Shown in pieces: positions 50,934 through 58,993 of a DNA stretch of 64,000 nucleotides. The notes below the pieces were generated by a model, which searched no databases, had not been told where the DNA came from, and saw only the letters and a list, made by a program, of their open reading frames with translations. This DNA is from Peribacillus frigoritolerans_B (GTDB lineage Bacteria > Bacillota > Bacilli > Bacillales > DSM-1321), in NCBI RefSeq assembly GCF_044762665.1, contig NZ_JBIWES010000007.1, forward strand, positions 62,001 through 126,000, written 5' to 3'. The position numbers were made by a program, and so were the translations under genes. Positions within the stretch are counted from its first letter, which is position 1; the number at the start of each line of letters is the position of its first letter.

Positions 50934-53551
50934 AGATCAATCGAGTCCGTTATTTAAAAGGACCTAATTATTTTGCTTATACACCTACGATTTGCATTGA
51001 ATTGGATATAGGGGAACTGGAACAGAAACCATCTGATTCAATACCTGGATTCAATGAAAAATTGTTAAAGGCGCTCCCGAACTTGGGAAGCCATACATGT
51101 TCAAAAGGGTATCGAGGCGGTTTCGCCGAAAGGCTGAGAAAAGGAACATGGATGGGACATATATTGGAGCATATGACGATTGAGCTTCAAAACTTGGCCG
51201 GAATCGAAGCCATCCGTGGAAAAACAATAATGATGGAAAAGAAGGGTTTTTATTATGTTACCTTTGACTATCAGGAGCCTCACTCGGGTCTCCAAGCTTT
51301 TTTAGCAGCAAAAGATATCGCGGAAGCCATCCTGAATGGTGAAAAACTTATAAATGTACAATCTTATGTAAAACAAATAGAGCAGTTATATTATAAAAAT
51401 AAACTGGGTCCAAGTACCGAAGCCATTTTTAAGGCAGCGCAAGCAAAAGGTATCCCCGTCGAGCGAATGGGTGATGAAAGCTTATTGCGTTTAGGAACAG
51501 GTACAAGGCAGAAGTATGTCCAGGCGACAATTTCTAGCCAGACCTCGAATATTGCCGTTGAGAATTCATGTGACAAATCATTGACCAAATCAATTTTAAG
51601 AGGATGTGGCCTCCCTGTACCTGAAGGGGAAGTTGCCCATTCCATTGAAGATATCTTTGCCTCGGCGGACAGGCTGGGTTTTCCGCTGGTCATAAAACCG
51701 TATAATGGGAGACAGGGGCAGGGGGTCATCACCCATATCAAAAATAAGGATGAACTATTCAATGTAATCAATTGTTTGGAATTGCATGTGGAGAAGTACA
51801 TTGTCGAACGGCATATTGAAGGACATGATTATCGGTTATTGATAGTCAACGGAGATCTTATCGCCGCCAGTTTGAGGCTTCCTCCCTATGTTATTGGCAA
51901 TGGCAAGGAAACGATACGCAGTTTGATAGAAAAGGAAAATTGTAATGATTTGCGGGGAGAAGGCCATGAAAAGCCGATGTCAAAAATCCCACTTACACAT
52001 ACCGTGACGTGTTACTTGGAAAAATCGAATCGGACGCTCGATACCATTCCGAATCAAGGGGAATTGGTTCAAGTTGTCGGCAATGCAAATCTTTCGACTG
52101 GTGGAAAGGCAATCGATGTAACGGACCAGGTTCATCCCACCATTAAGAATATGGCTGTTGCTGCCGCGAAAGCGATCGGTTTGGATATCGCCGGAATAGA
52201 TTTTATTTGTGAGGATATATCAAAACCAATTGAACATTCAAAAACTGCAATTATTGAAGTGAATGCTGCACCGGGAATTCGAATGCATCATTATCCGAGT
52301 GAAGGGAAAAAAAGGGATGTAGGCAAAGCCATTGTCGATTATTTATTTCCGACTCGGAAAGAGGCGGCTATTCCGATCATTGCAGTGACCGGAACAAATG
52401 GAAAGACGACAACAACCCGATTGATTCATTATTTCCTTACTAATGAAAAAACAAAGGTGGGTATGACAAATTCTGATGGAGTATATATCGGTGATGAGGT
52501 ATTGGATCACGGTGATTGCAGTGGCCCTGTCAGTGCAAGAATGGTATTGGCCCATCCTGAAGTTGATATAGCCGTATTGGAAACGGCCCGGGGCGGGATT
52601 CTGCGTGAAGGTCTGGCTTTTCGTAAATGTGATGTGGGGATCATTACCAATGTAAGTGAGGATCACCTCGGCCGTGATGGAATCGATACATTGGATGATC
52701 TCATTAAATTAAAGAGGCTGGTAGCCGAAGTCGTAATGAAAACAGGCTATTGTATACTGAATGCAGATGATCCGAATGTAGCAGCCATGAATGCTTATAC
52801 AGATGGGGAGGTCATATACACCTCTACAGATGCCACCCAGCCTCACGTAAAGGCTGCGATAAATAAGGGATGTAAAGTTTGGTACGTCAATGAACAAGGC
52901 GTGATTTGTCATTCAGCTGATGGTGTCATCCAACAATTTATGGATTGTACCATGGTTCCAATAACGATTTCCGGCATGGCACGTCATAATATCGCCAATT
53001 TACTTCAGGCGTTAGCCGCAGCTGAAACACAAGGCATTACCATGGAAGAACTAAGAAAGAAGGCTGCCACATTTATGCCTGATACGAATTTGTCCAAAGG
53101 ACGGTTCAATTTAAAAAAGTTGAAAGAGCGCACGATCATCATCGACTATGCCCATAATGAAGCGGGATTGAAGGCCATATTCGAAACGGTCAGTGACTAT
53201 AACAAAAATCGCCTTATCACTGTCTTGGCAGGACCGGGGGACCGTATTGATGAAGAGCTTATCAGGCTCTCCAAGGTAGCGGCCATTAATTCTGATCTGT
53301 TCATCATTAAAGAAGACGATGATTTGCGGGGAAGGGAGCCGTTAGAAGTAGCCGGGCTGCTTCAGGAAGCTGCGGTAGAAGCCGGGTTACAAAAAGATCG
53401 GATATTCATCGAACCTAATGAATTGGACGCATTCATAAAAGCCTGGGAAACATCACAACCGGGTGACCTATTATTGTTCTTTTACACGGATTTCGAATAT
53501 GTAGAGAGGTTTTTCGAAAAGGTTTCAACAAATCCGTTGCCGAAGAAATAA
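50930..53551 (+). CDS. cphA: Cyanophycin synthetase
   Basis: 873 residues, the usual length for a CphA1. N-terminal domain (1-160; GPNYFAYTPTICIELDIG), ATP-grasp domain (about 200-460; PLVIKPYNGRQGQGV, AGIDFICEDI, IIEVNAAPGIRMHHYPSEG) that adds Asp, and a Mur-ligase-like domain (about 480-870; VTGTNGKTTTTRLI, ETARGGILREGLAF, TNVSEDHLGRDGIDT, IDYAHNEAGLKAI) that adds Arg. Together with cphB it makes and mobilises the multi-L-arginyl-poly-Asp nitrogen store. Confidence 0.95.
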   Translation: MKINRVRYLKGPNYFAYTPTICIELDIGELEQKPSDSIPGFNEKLLKALPNLGSHTCSKGYRGGFAERLRKGTWMGHILEHMTIELQNLAGIEAIRGKTIMMEKKGFYYVTFDYQEPHSGLQAFLAAKDIAEAILNGEKLINVQSYVKQIEQLYYKNKLGPSTEAIFKAAQAKGIPVERMGDESLLRLGTGTRQKYVQATISSQTSNIAVENSCDKSLTKSILRGCGLPVPEGEVAHSIEDIFASADRLGFPLVIKPYNGRQGQGVITHIKNKDELFNVINCLELHVEKYIVERHIEGHDYRLLIVNGDLIAASLRLPPYVIGNGKETIRSLIEKENCNDLRGEGHEKPMSKIPLTHTVTCYLEKSNRTLDTIPNQGELVQVVGNANLSTGGKAIDVTDQVHPTIKNMAVAAAKAIGLDIAGIDFICEDISKPIEHSKTAIIEVNAAPGIRMHHYPSEGKKRDVGKAIVDYLFPTRKEAAIPIIAVTGTNGKTTTTRLIHYFLTNEKTKVGMTNSDGVYIGDEVLDHGDCSGPVSARMVLAHPEVDIAVLETARGGILREGLAFRKCDVGIITNVSEDHLGRDGIDTLDDLIKLKRLVAEVVMKTGYCILNADDPNVAAMNAYTDGEVIYTSTDATQPHVKAAINKGCKVWYVNEQGVICHSADGVIQQFMDCTMVPITISGMARHNIANLLQALAAAETQGITMEELRKKAATFMPDTNLSKGRFNLKKLKERTIIIDYAHNEAGLKAIFETVSDYNKNRLITVLAGPGDRIDEELIRLSKVAAINSDLFIIKEDDDLRGREPLEVAGLLQEAAVEAGLQKDRIFIEPNELDAFIKAWETSQPGDLLLFFYTDFEYVERFFEKVSTNPLPKK

Positions 53552-53634
53552 AACAAAGTGGGTTTCGCCCTTAAAAACCCTTTACTGTCAAACGCAAGCT
53601 TGAGGAGTTTCAGAGAAGTGGGAAGTGAATGTTG

Positions 53635-53667
53635 AAAAAAGCTAATCCAAGTGGATTAGCTTTTTTT
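53635..53667. terminator. Bidirectional terminator between cphA and yidC2
   Basis: AAAAAGCTAATCCA / TGGATTAGCTTTTT; overlaps the last yidC2 codons. Confidence 0.9.
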
Positions 53668-54441
53668 CATAACCGTTTCATTTGCAGCCGGGACAGCGGC
53701 ATGGTCTTTTTTATATATTCGCTGAAGCACGATTGACTGAACAATCATGAATATACCTCCGATTGACCAATATAGCGGCAATGCAGCAGGAGCGGAGAAA
53801 GAAATGAATAAAATCATTGCTGGTGAGAGCAAGCTCATCATCTTCATTTGTTTCTGCTGTTCTTCCGGCATTTGTCTCATGGAAATGACCGATTGGAAGT
53901 AATAAATGACACCAGCAATAATCGCCATGGCAATATTCGGCTGGCCTAGGCTGTACCAAAGGAAACTATGTGTAGCAATTTCATGGGAACCTTGAATCGC
54001 ATAATAAAAGCCCATTAGAATCGGCATTTGAATTAAGAGCGGCAGACAGCCCATGTTTAAAGGATTGACTCCATGTTTTTGGTAAAGCTGCATCATTTCC
54101 TGTTGGAGAGCCTTTTGTTTAGCAGGGTCTTTCGTCTCTTTGATTTTCTGCTGGATTGCTGTCATTTCCGGTTTCAGCCCATTCATCTTCGTTTTCATGC
54201 TAAGCTGTGTTTTATATTGCTTGGCAGTCAGTGGAAGCAAGACAAGGCGAATCAAAAATGTCATCATGATGATGCTTAAACCATAGTTGCCATTAAATAA
54301 ATCAGCATTAAATTCTAGCATTTTTGTCATGGGGTTAACCAATGCTGTATGAAATGGACCGCTAGTTGCTGCTGAGCAACCTGTCAAAAGGGTCGTTGCC
54401 AAAAATAGGATGGCAATTAAAAACATGTTTTTCTTCTTCAA
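53656..54441 (-). CDS. yidC2: YidC/Oxa1 membrane insertase, second type (YidC2/YqjG)
   Basis: 261 residues from TTG 54441 with GAGGAGG eight bases upstream. Lipoprotein signal ending L-T-G-C (Cys22). Five membrane helices; GLSIIMMTFLIRLVLLPLTAKQYK with the conserved groove arginine, YQKHGVNPLNMGCLPLLIQMPILMGFYYAI and SAPAALPLYWSIGGIFMIVQS define the fold. Inserts membrane proteins beside or without Sec. The mifM-like gene just upstream and the hairpin over its ribosome site identify it as the inducible YidC2 rather than SpoIIIJ. Confidence 0.93.
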   Translation of the reverse strand: MKKKNMFLIAILFLATTLLTGCSAATSGPFHTALVNPMTKMLEFNADLFNGNYGLSIIMMTFLIRLVLLPLTAKQYKTQLSMKTKMNGLKPEMTAIQQKIKETKDPAKQKALQQEMMQLYQKHGVNPLNMGCLPLLIQMPILMGFYYAIQGSHEIATHSFLWYSLGQPNIAMAIIAGVIYYFQSVISMRQMPEEQQKQMKMMSLLSPAMILFISFSAPAALPLYWSIGGIFMIVQSIVLQRIYKKDHAAVPAANETVMKKS

Positions 54442-54449
54442 TATAATTT

Positions 54450-54488
54450 CCTCCTCGAATTGTTATTGTTTAAACAACTAGAAGGAGG
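54450..54488 (-). promoter_or_regulatory. Hairpin that can mask the yidC2 ribosome site
   Basis: On the minus strand CCTCCTT (54488-54482), inside the last sense codons of the mifM-like gene, pairs with GAGGAGG (54456-54450), the yidC2 Shine-Dalgarno. A ribosome stalled on the end of mifM would keep it open. Confidence 0.75.
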
Positions 54489-54757
54489 CTTGGCTCATCG
54501 GAATCATCTGGTGAACCCTTTTGCCGGATAAATGTGAAAAAGCGCTGTGCACCGCGCCAGTCAAAAATGCTGCCTGCATGAACAGGGGATTTACTTTTAT
54601 CTGTATGAACTGAAGCTTGATATTTGTCATTCAAGAGCGATTGCTTTTTATTTAAGAAGTAAAACGCGGCCAGTGGAAAGACAAAGGTAAATAAGTAACC
54701 TGCCCATACCGCATGGCGAACGGTCTGATAATCGAATTCTAATAATAATTCCCACAT
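54470..54757 (-). CDS. mifM: MifM-like regulatory nascent chain for yidC2
   Basis: 95 residues, the same length as B. subtilis MifM. One N-terminal membrane segment (about 16-36), a polar middle, and a C-terminus FFTFIRQKGSPDDSDEPS-LLL that follows the MifM arrest pattern: an I-R/K stretch, then S-P, then an acidic run, then S-L-L-L. In B. subtilis stalled MifM senses poor YidC1 activity and opens the yidC2 ribosome site. Here the codons for S-L-L-L hold the anti-SD strand (54482-54488), and the stop lies 28 bases before yidC2. The arrest itself is inferred. Confidence 0.85.
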   Translation of the reverse strand: MWELLLEFDYQTVRHAVWAGYLFTFVFPLAAFYFLNKKQSLLNDKYQASVHTDKSKSPVHAGSIFDWRGAQRFFTFIRQKGSPDDSDEPSLLLVV

Positions 54758-55056
54758 AGGAATCCCTCGTTTTTTCTAAGATAAGAAAATTTGTTCAAAA
54801 ATGATTTAGGGCCTGAAATGACTTTTGACCATATTGAGTTTAAATCATTAACAACACTATATCAATTCTAGTGCAAGAAAGCTAAAAATTATAGGGATTT
54901 TTTCAAAAAATAAACAGGGAATATTTTCTGAGGCATTATTTTTAGATAATAGATCAAATAGAAACCAAATTCGAGTTTGTACAGAGCAAAGATTGCACAC
55001 ATGGTCGTTCATCTACATACGGATAAAAGGAAGTTCATATATGAGGTGAAAAAGGT
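54758..55056. promoter_or_regulatory. Divergent intergenic region
   Basis: About 300 bp, AT-rich, between mifM (minus) and the proline-rich gene (plus). Contains the mifM ribosome site (GAGGGATTCCT). No clear promoter matched by eye. Confidence 0.3.
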
Positions 55057-55515
55057 ATGAAACCATACGATTCATTCGATCAACGGAACCACCATAACGG
55101 TAATGGCCAAAATGCACATCCCCGAAAAATGGGCAATGATTTCTTGGCAGCGCCATATCCATTAGAAAATCAGATAATGGATGTAAGGACCCCCCCTGGC
55201 CCGCCTGGTCCGTCCTACGGAGGGGGCCAGCCGCCGCCACGGCCGCCGCACGGAGGAGGCCCGCCTCATATAGCTCCGCCATTATTCACTCCACAACTTC
55301 ACGATGGAATGTATAAGTCAATGGACACTGGTTCAATGAAAGGGTGTTTATACAAACATACGTATGTTTGGCTTAAGAATGGCCGCTCATTTTGGTTTTA
55401 CCCAACATATGTCGGCTATAATTCCGTGGCGGGTTATCGATGGAGACGAAGTCAACAGCGATGGGCCTATTATGGAACGGATGCCCATGAGATACAATTC
55501 TTTCATTGTTATTAA
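55057..55515 (+). CDS. Proline/glycine-rich protein of unknown function, possibly spore-related
   Basis: 152 residues. A polar His/Asn-rich N-terminus, a P/G-rich stretch at about 46-75 (PPGPPGPSYGGG, PPPRPPHGGGPPH), then a compact aromatic domain GCLYKHTYVWLKNGRSFWFYPTYVGYNSVAG and HEIQFFHC. I have a loose memory of the aromatic domain from Bacillus proteins with no assigned role. A spore-coat function is only a guess from composition. The GC-rich P/G segment differs from its surroundings. TGAGGTGAAAAAGG precedes ATG. Confidence 0.6.
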   Translation: MKPYDSFDQRNHHNGNGQNAHPRKMGNDFLAAPYPLENQIMDVRTPPGPPGPSYGGGQPPPRPPHGGGPPHIAPPLFTPQLHDGMYKSMDTGSMKGCLYKHTYVWLKNGRSFWFYPTYVGYNSVAGYRWRRSQQRWAYYGTDAHEIQFFHCY

Positions 55516-55517
55516 AA

Positions 55518-55542
55518 AAACAATCCGCATTTGCGGATTGTT
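55518..55542 (-). terminator. Terminator hairpin used by the GDPD gene
   Basis: Perfect 20-bp palindrome CAATCCGCAT / ATGCGGATTG. The T7 tract lies on the minus strand, and the plus side lacks one. The repeat-element end TTGTCTACAAACT sits just before it (minus-strand reading). Confidence 0.8.
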
Positions 55543-55543
55543 C

Positions 55544-55600
55544 AGTTTGTAGACAAAAGGGGGGATTCGGAATGGTCTCACCCTGAGCCGTGTAAAGAAC
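55544..55600 (-). repeat. Remnant of the terminator-associated repeat, right end
   Basis: On the minus strand GAGACCATTCCGAATCC then TTGTCTACAAACT (55556-55544), directly followed by a terminator hairpin. This equals the right end of copies 1 and 2 (ACCTTCCGTTCCAATC ... TTGTCTACAAACT, hairpin). The core and left end are missing or decayed. Confidence 0.5.
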
Positions 55601-55639
55601 TAGTCATCCTTCATGTTTTTTCACATATCATCCAAAGTT

Positions 55640-56461
55640 TCAATCCAAAAAGTAATCAGGAAAATCAGAAATGATACCATCTAACTGCATCATTTTGAAC
55701 ATGCGTATTTGTTTTTTATTGTTGACGGTCCATGTAAATACTTTCATCCCGTGCTTTTGGATCCGCATTTGCAGCTTCGTACTCAAAATCGTTTGCTTTG
55801 GATTCAAAAATGATGCAAACTCGGCAATTTCTTTTAATTTTTGGTCATTAATTCGACGTTTTATCAAAACGCCCACTTGTATGTCAGGCATTAATTGATG
55901 AAACCTTTTCATGGATTCCATATCGAATGAATGAACCATTATCTTATTTTTACTTGTTGAATTTTCCTGGAATTTCACTAATTCTTCTGCAAGTTTCTGT
56001 TCAATGCCGGGATAAGCAGAGGGATGCTTCAATTCGATTAAAATTCCTGCTTCAGACCCGAAATTCTCCAATACCTCACTTAGTAAAGGAATCCTTTCGT
56101 TTTTATAGCGAGAATGATACCAGCTTCCTGCATCCAGTTCCTTTAATTCGGCTGCCGTGTAATCACGGAGATTCCCTTTGCCGTTTGTGGTTCGATCCAG
56201 GGTGGGATCATGATGAACCACAAGGACATCATCTTTACTAAGATGGATATCCACTTCGAGGAAGTCAGCTCCCAATTCAATTGCTTTACTATAGGATGCC
56301 ATTGTATTCTCGGGGCAATATCCAGATGCACCTCGATGTCCAATTTTAAGGGGGGAATGCTTCATCATTAAGCTTTCAGGGAAATCACTCTTTGATCTTT
56401 TAGTGTAGAGAGTGAACAGGACAAGCATGGTTACCACGATAATTAGAAAAAATGCAATCAT
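55640..56461 (-). CDS. Glycerophosphodiester phosphodiesterase, membrane-anchored
   Basis: 273 residues. N-terminal membrane helix (1-20), then a GDPD TIM barrel: KIGHRGASGYCPENTMASY (catalytic His-Arg), LGADFLEVDIHLSKDD, LVVHHDPTLDRTT with the second histidine, ILIELKHP and the C-terminal MKVFTWTVNNKKQIRMF and DGIISDFPDYF. Hydrolyses glycerophosphodiesters or related teichoic-acid fragments outside the membrane. Single gene. Confidence 0.92.
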   Translation of the reverse strand: MIAFFLIIVVTMLVLFTLYTKRSKSDFPESLMMKHSPLKIGHRGASGYCPENTMASYSKAIELGADFLEVDIHLSKDDVLVVHHDPTLDRTTNGKGNLRDYTAAELKELDAGSWYHSRYKNERIPLLSEVLENFGSEAGILIELKHPSAYPGIEQKLAEELVKFQENSTSKNKIMVHSFDMESMKRFHQLMPDIQVGVLIKRRINDQKLKEIAEFASFLNPKQTILSTKLQMRIQKHGMKVFTWTVNNKKQIRMFKMMQLDGIISDFPDYFLD

Positions 56462-56633
56462 CTTTCACACTCCTATTAGGCACAATGATTTAGCAGGACA
56501 GTCTCATTTCATAATTTTACATGTTAGGCAGGAAAAAATCATGTTTTAAACAATGTTATAATCCGACTTAAAGGATTTATTGGAAAGGTATGGAATACAT
56601 ATAATTTAAGTATCAATAAGGGGGGGAAAGAAG

Positions 56634-57950
56634 ATGGAAATGCAGGTGAAACCGAAGTCAAAAAAATGGAAGGGGAATTTTGGTTTATATTTTTCCCTTC
56701 CCATTCTCTCTTGGGCGTTTTACGATTTTGCCAATACGATTTTTTCTTCTAATATCAACACGATTTTCTTTCCATTCTTCCTACAGGAACAGATTGGGGA
56801 AAATGCCGTTCTTGATCAGATTGCGAGTACCTTCATTTCCTACGCTAATGCGATTGCCAGTTTGTTTCTTGTTTTGTTTTCCCCACTGTTCGGTGTCTTG
56901 ATCGATCGAACGGGAAAAATGAAAAAATACATTATGATTTTCACACTCATTTCTGTTGTGTGTACATTTTTAATGGGGGTATTTGGAGGGACGCCGTTCA
57001 ATGGAAAGATTCTGGGCATTCCCATTTCCTTGGCGATCGTCATTCTTTTATTTGTGATAGCAAAGTTTTTCTATCATTCGAGTCTTGTTTTCTATGATAC
57101 GATGATGAGTGATTTAGGCACGAAACAGCAATTGCCGCTTATATCAGGGTTTGGCGTGGCGGTAGGCTACCTTGGAACGTTAGTGGGACTGTCAATCTAT
57201 CCATTCATAAGTAAAGGGAGTTCACATGAAGCCTTCATTCCCACGGCCATTTTATTTCTGGTTTTTTCCCTTCCCTTATTCTTTTTTTTAAAAGAGTCTC
57301 CAAAACAGCAAAAGGCGAAAGAACCTTTTTTATCCGGTTATAAGGAAATTAAATCAACATTTAAAGAGATGCAATCCTATCGATCGGTTTTTACATTCAT
57401 GATTGCTTATTTCTTTTTAAATGATGCAATTGCGACCACTATCGGCATGATGGCCGTATATGCCAAGACTGTTGTTGGATTTTCCTCTAGCGGATTCATT
57501 TTGCTTTACTTGGTATCGACAATATCGAGTATTGCCGGATCGTTTCTGTTTGGATACATCACGCAGTCGAAGGGACCGCGGGTGGCTGTGACATATGTGG
57601 GAGTTCTGCTCTTGGTCGCTTTATTTATAGCGGTCTTCGCACAAACCGCCCTTTGGTTCTGGGTTGCAGGGAGTATGTTCGGCATTTCGCTAGGTTCGAT
57701 GTGGGTGACATCACGGACGTATATCATTGAATTGACTCCGGATGAGAAGAGGGGGCAATTTTTTGGGCTATTTGCATTCTCTGGAAAAGTCTCTTCAATA
57801 ATCGGTCCGCTATTATATGGAACGATAACGTTGATATTCCATGACCTCGGTACATTGGCGAGCCGGATGGCATTAGGGTCATTGATCATCATGGCGATAA
57901 TAGGTTTGGGCTTTCTTTTGAAAATGAAGGGATTGGAAGAAGTGAAATAA
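56634..57950 (+). CDS. UMF1 family MFS transporter (YxiO type)
   Basis: 438 residues, about 12 membrane helices. SWAFYDFANTIFSSNINTIFFPFFL is the UMF1/Atg22 N-terminal signature (W-x-x-Y-D-x-A-N-S/T), FSPLFGVLIDRTGKMKKY the loop 2-3 motif and SMWVTSRTYIIELTPDEKRGQFFGLFAFSGK the late signature. Relatives efflux amino acids or unknown solutes. AAGGGGGGG precedes ATG; in-frame ATG 56640 is an alternative. Confidence 0.85.
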   Translation: MEMQVKPKSKKWKGNFGLYFSLPILSWAFYDFANTIFSSNINTIFFPFFLQEQIGENAVLDQIASTFISYANAIASLFLVLFSPLFGVLIDRTGKMKKYIMIFTLISVVCTFLMGVFGGTPFNGKILGIPISLAIVILLFVIAKFFYHSSLVFYDTMMSDLGTKQQLPLISGFGVAVGYLGTLVGLSIYPFISKGSSHEAFIPTAILFLVFSLPLFFFLKESPKQQKAKEPFLSGYKEIKSTFKEMQSYRSVFTFMIAYFFLNDAIATTIGMMAVYAKTVVGFSSSGFILLYLVSTISSIAGSFLFGYITQSKGPRVAVTYVGVLLLVALFIAVFAQTALWFWVAGSMFGISLGSMWVTSRTYIIELTPDEKRGQFFGLFAFSGKVSSIIGPLLYGTITLIFHDLGTLASRMALGSLIIMAIIGLGFLLKMKGLEEVK

Positions 57951-57953
57951 GAA

Positions 57954-57993
57954 AAAGGGAATGGAGCCGGCCTTAATGCCGCATCCATTCCCT
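57954..57993. terminator. Bidirectional terminator between the UMF1 gene and ohr
   Basis: AAGGGAATGG-(A/G)-GCCGGC / GCCGC-A-CCATTCCCTT long stem. Confidence 0.8.
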
Positions 57994-58003
57994 TGCATAA
58001 ACT

Positions 58004-58420
58004 TTATACCAAAATCAAGGTGACATCGACGTTCCCGCGAGTTGCTTTTGAATAGGGGCAGGTCATGTGTGCTTTTTTGGCGAAGTCTTCGGCTTCTTCC
58101 CTGCTTAGGTCGGGAATCGAAACATCCAACCTTACAGCCAATTTAAAACCGCCGTCATCCTCATCTTTTCCGATCGTGACATTTGCCGTCACGGACGTAT
58201 CAACCTTTTTCTTTTCTTTTTGCAGAACAAGGTTCAAGGCACTGTCAAAACATGCCGCGTAACCGGCTGCGAATAACTGTTCAGGGTTTGTGGCGCGCTC
58301 ACCGGAACCACCTAATTCCTTCGGTGACCTCACATCGAAATCCAGAATCCCGTCCTCAGATTTAACATGTCCCTCACGACCACCGTGTACGGTAACTGTA
58401 GCTGTATATAATGGCTTCAA
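58004..58420 (-). CDS. ohr: Organic hydroperoxide resistance protein
   Basis: 138 residues from TTG 58420 (AAAGGAG nine bases upstream; TTG 58429 is too close to it). OsmC/Ohr fold: LYTATVTVHGGREGHVKSEDGILDFDV, GERATNPEQLFAAGYAACFDSAL with the peroxidatic cysteine and MTCPYSKATRGNVDV with the resolving cysteine. Detoxifies organic hydroperoxides with lipoyl thiols. Single gene; no OhrR gene nearby. Confidence 0.93.
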   Translation of the reverse strand: MKPLYTATVTVHGGREGHVKSEDGILDFDVRSPKELGGSGERATNPEQLFAAGYAACFDSALNLVLQKEKKKVDTSVTANVTIGKDEDDGGFKLAVRLDVSIPDLSREEAEDFAKKAHMTCPYSKATRGNVDVTLILV

Positions 58421-58556
58421 TAAAAACAACTCCTTTTATTATTCTTACTATCATTAGTTCCCTGCTGTAAGTCTTTTAAACAAAATGAAAGCGAGTTTAT
58501 GGAGACTACTGTTTGAAAATGGTATTAAACTGGTTTTAAATTGGAAGATATTGTTT

Positions 58557-58587
58557 TATAATGTACTGTATTAGGAGTTGTAATACA
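58557..58587 (+). promoter_or_regulatory. Promoter -10 and operator of the GntR/ABC operon
   Basis: TATAAT at 58557-58562; then a perfect inverted repeat TGTATTA (58567-58573), seven bases, TAATACA (58581-58587), at the expected start of transcription. Likely autoregulatory site of the GntR protein. Confidence 0.6.
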
Positions 58588-58609
58588 CCCATTGCAAGGA
58601 GGGTTTATG

Positions 58610-58993
58610 ATGTTTGAGTTGGATGTTCAAAGTGGAAAGCCGATATATGAGCAATTGATGGATAAGTTAAAGGAATTAATGATCAATGAAGTTTTACAGG
58701 AACATAATCAGCTCCCATCCATTCGAATATTGGCTCAGGAATTGACCATCAATCCAAATACGATCCAGAAAGCGTACAAGCAGCTTGAATCTGACGGATT
58801 TATATATGCATTACCAGGCAAAGGGAATTTCGTGGCACCTCCTAAATCCTTGAAAAATTCATTGAAAGAAGAAGAAATCAGAAACGAGCTTTCAAAGGTA
58901 CTCGCTGAAGCTCTGTATATTGGAATCGATAAATATGAAATTTATAGAATAATAAAGGAAATCAGTCCATTGGCAAAGGGGGGAGATTCATGA
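58610..58993 (+). CDS. GntR family regulator, YtrA subfamily
   Basis: 127 residues from ATG 58610 (AAGGAGGG six bases before; ATG 58607 also in frame). Residues 1-75 are the winged helix: KPIYEQLMDKLKELMINEVL, LPSIRILAQELTINPNTIQKAYKQLESDGF. The short effector-less C-terminus (about 50 residues) marks the YtrA group, which typically controls an adjacent ABC transporter induced by wall-acting peptides. Overlaps the ATPase gene by four bases (ATGA). Confidence 0.9.
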   Translation: MFELDVQSGKPIYEQLMDKLKELMINEVLQEHNQLPSIRILAQELTINPNTIQKAYKQLESDGFIYALPGKGNFVAPPKSLKNSLKEEEIRNELSKVLAEALYIGIDKYEIYRIIKEISPLAKGGDS

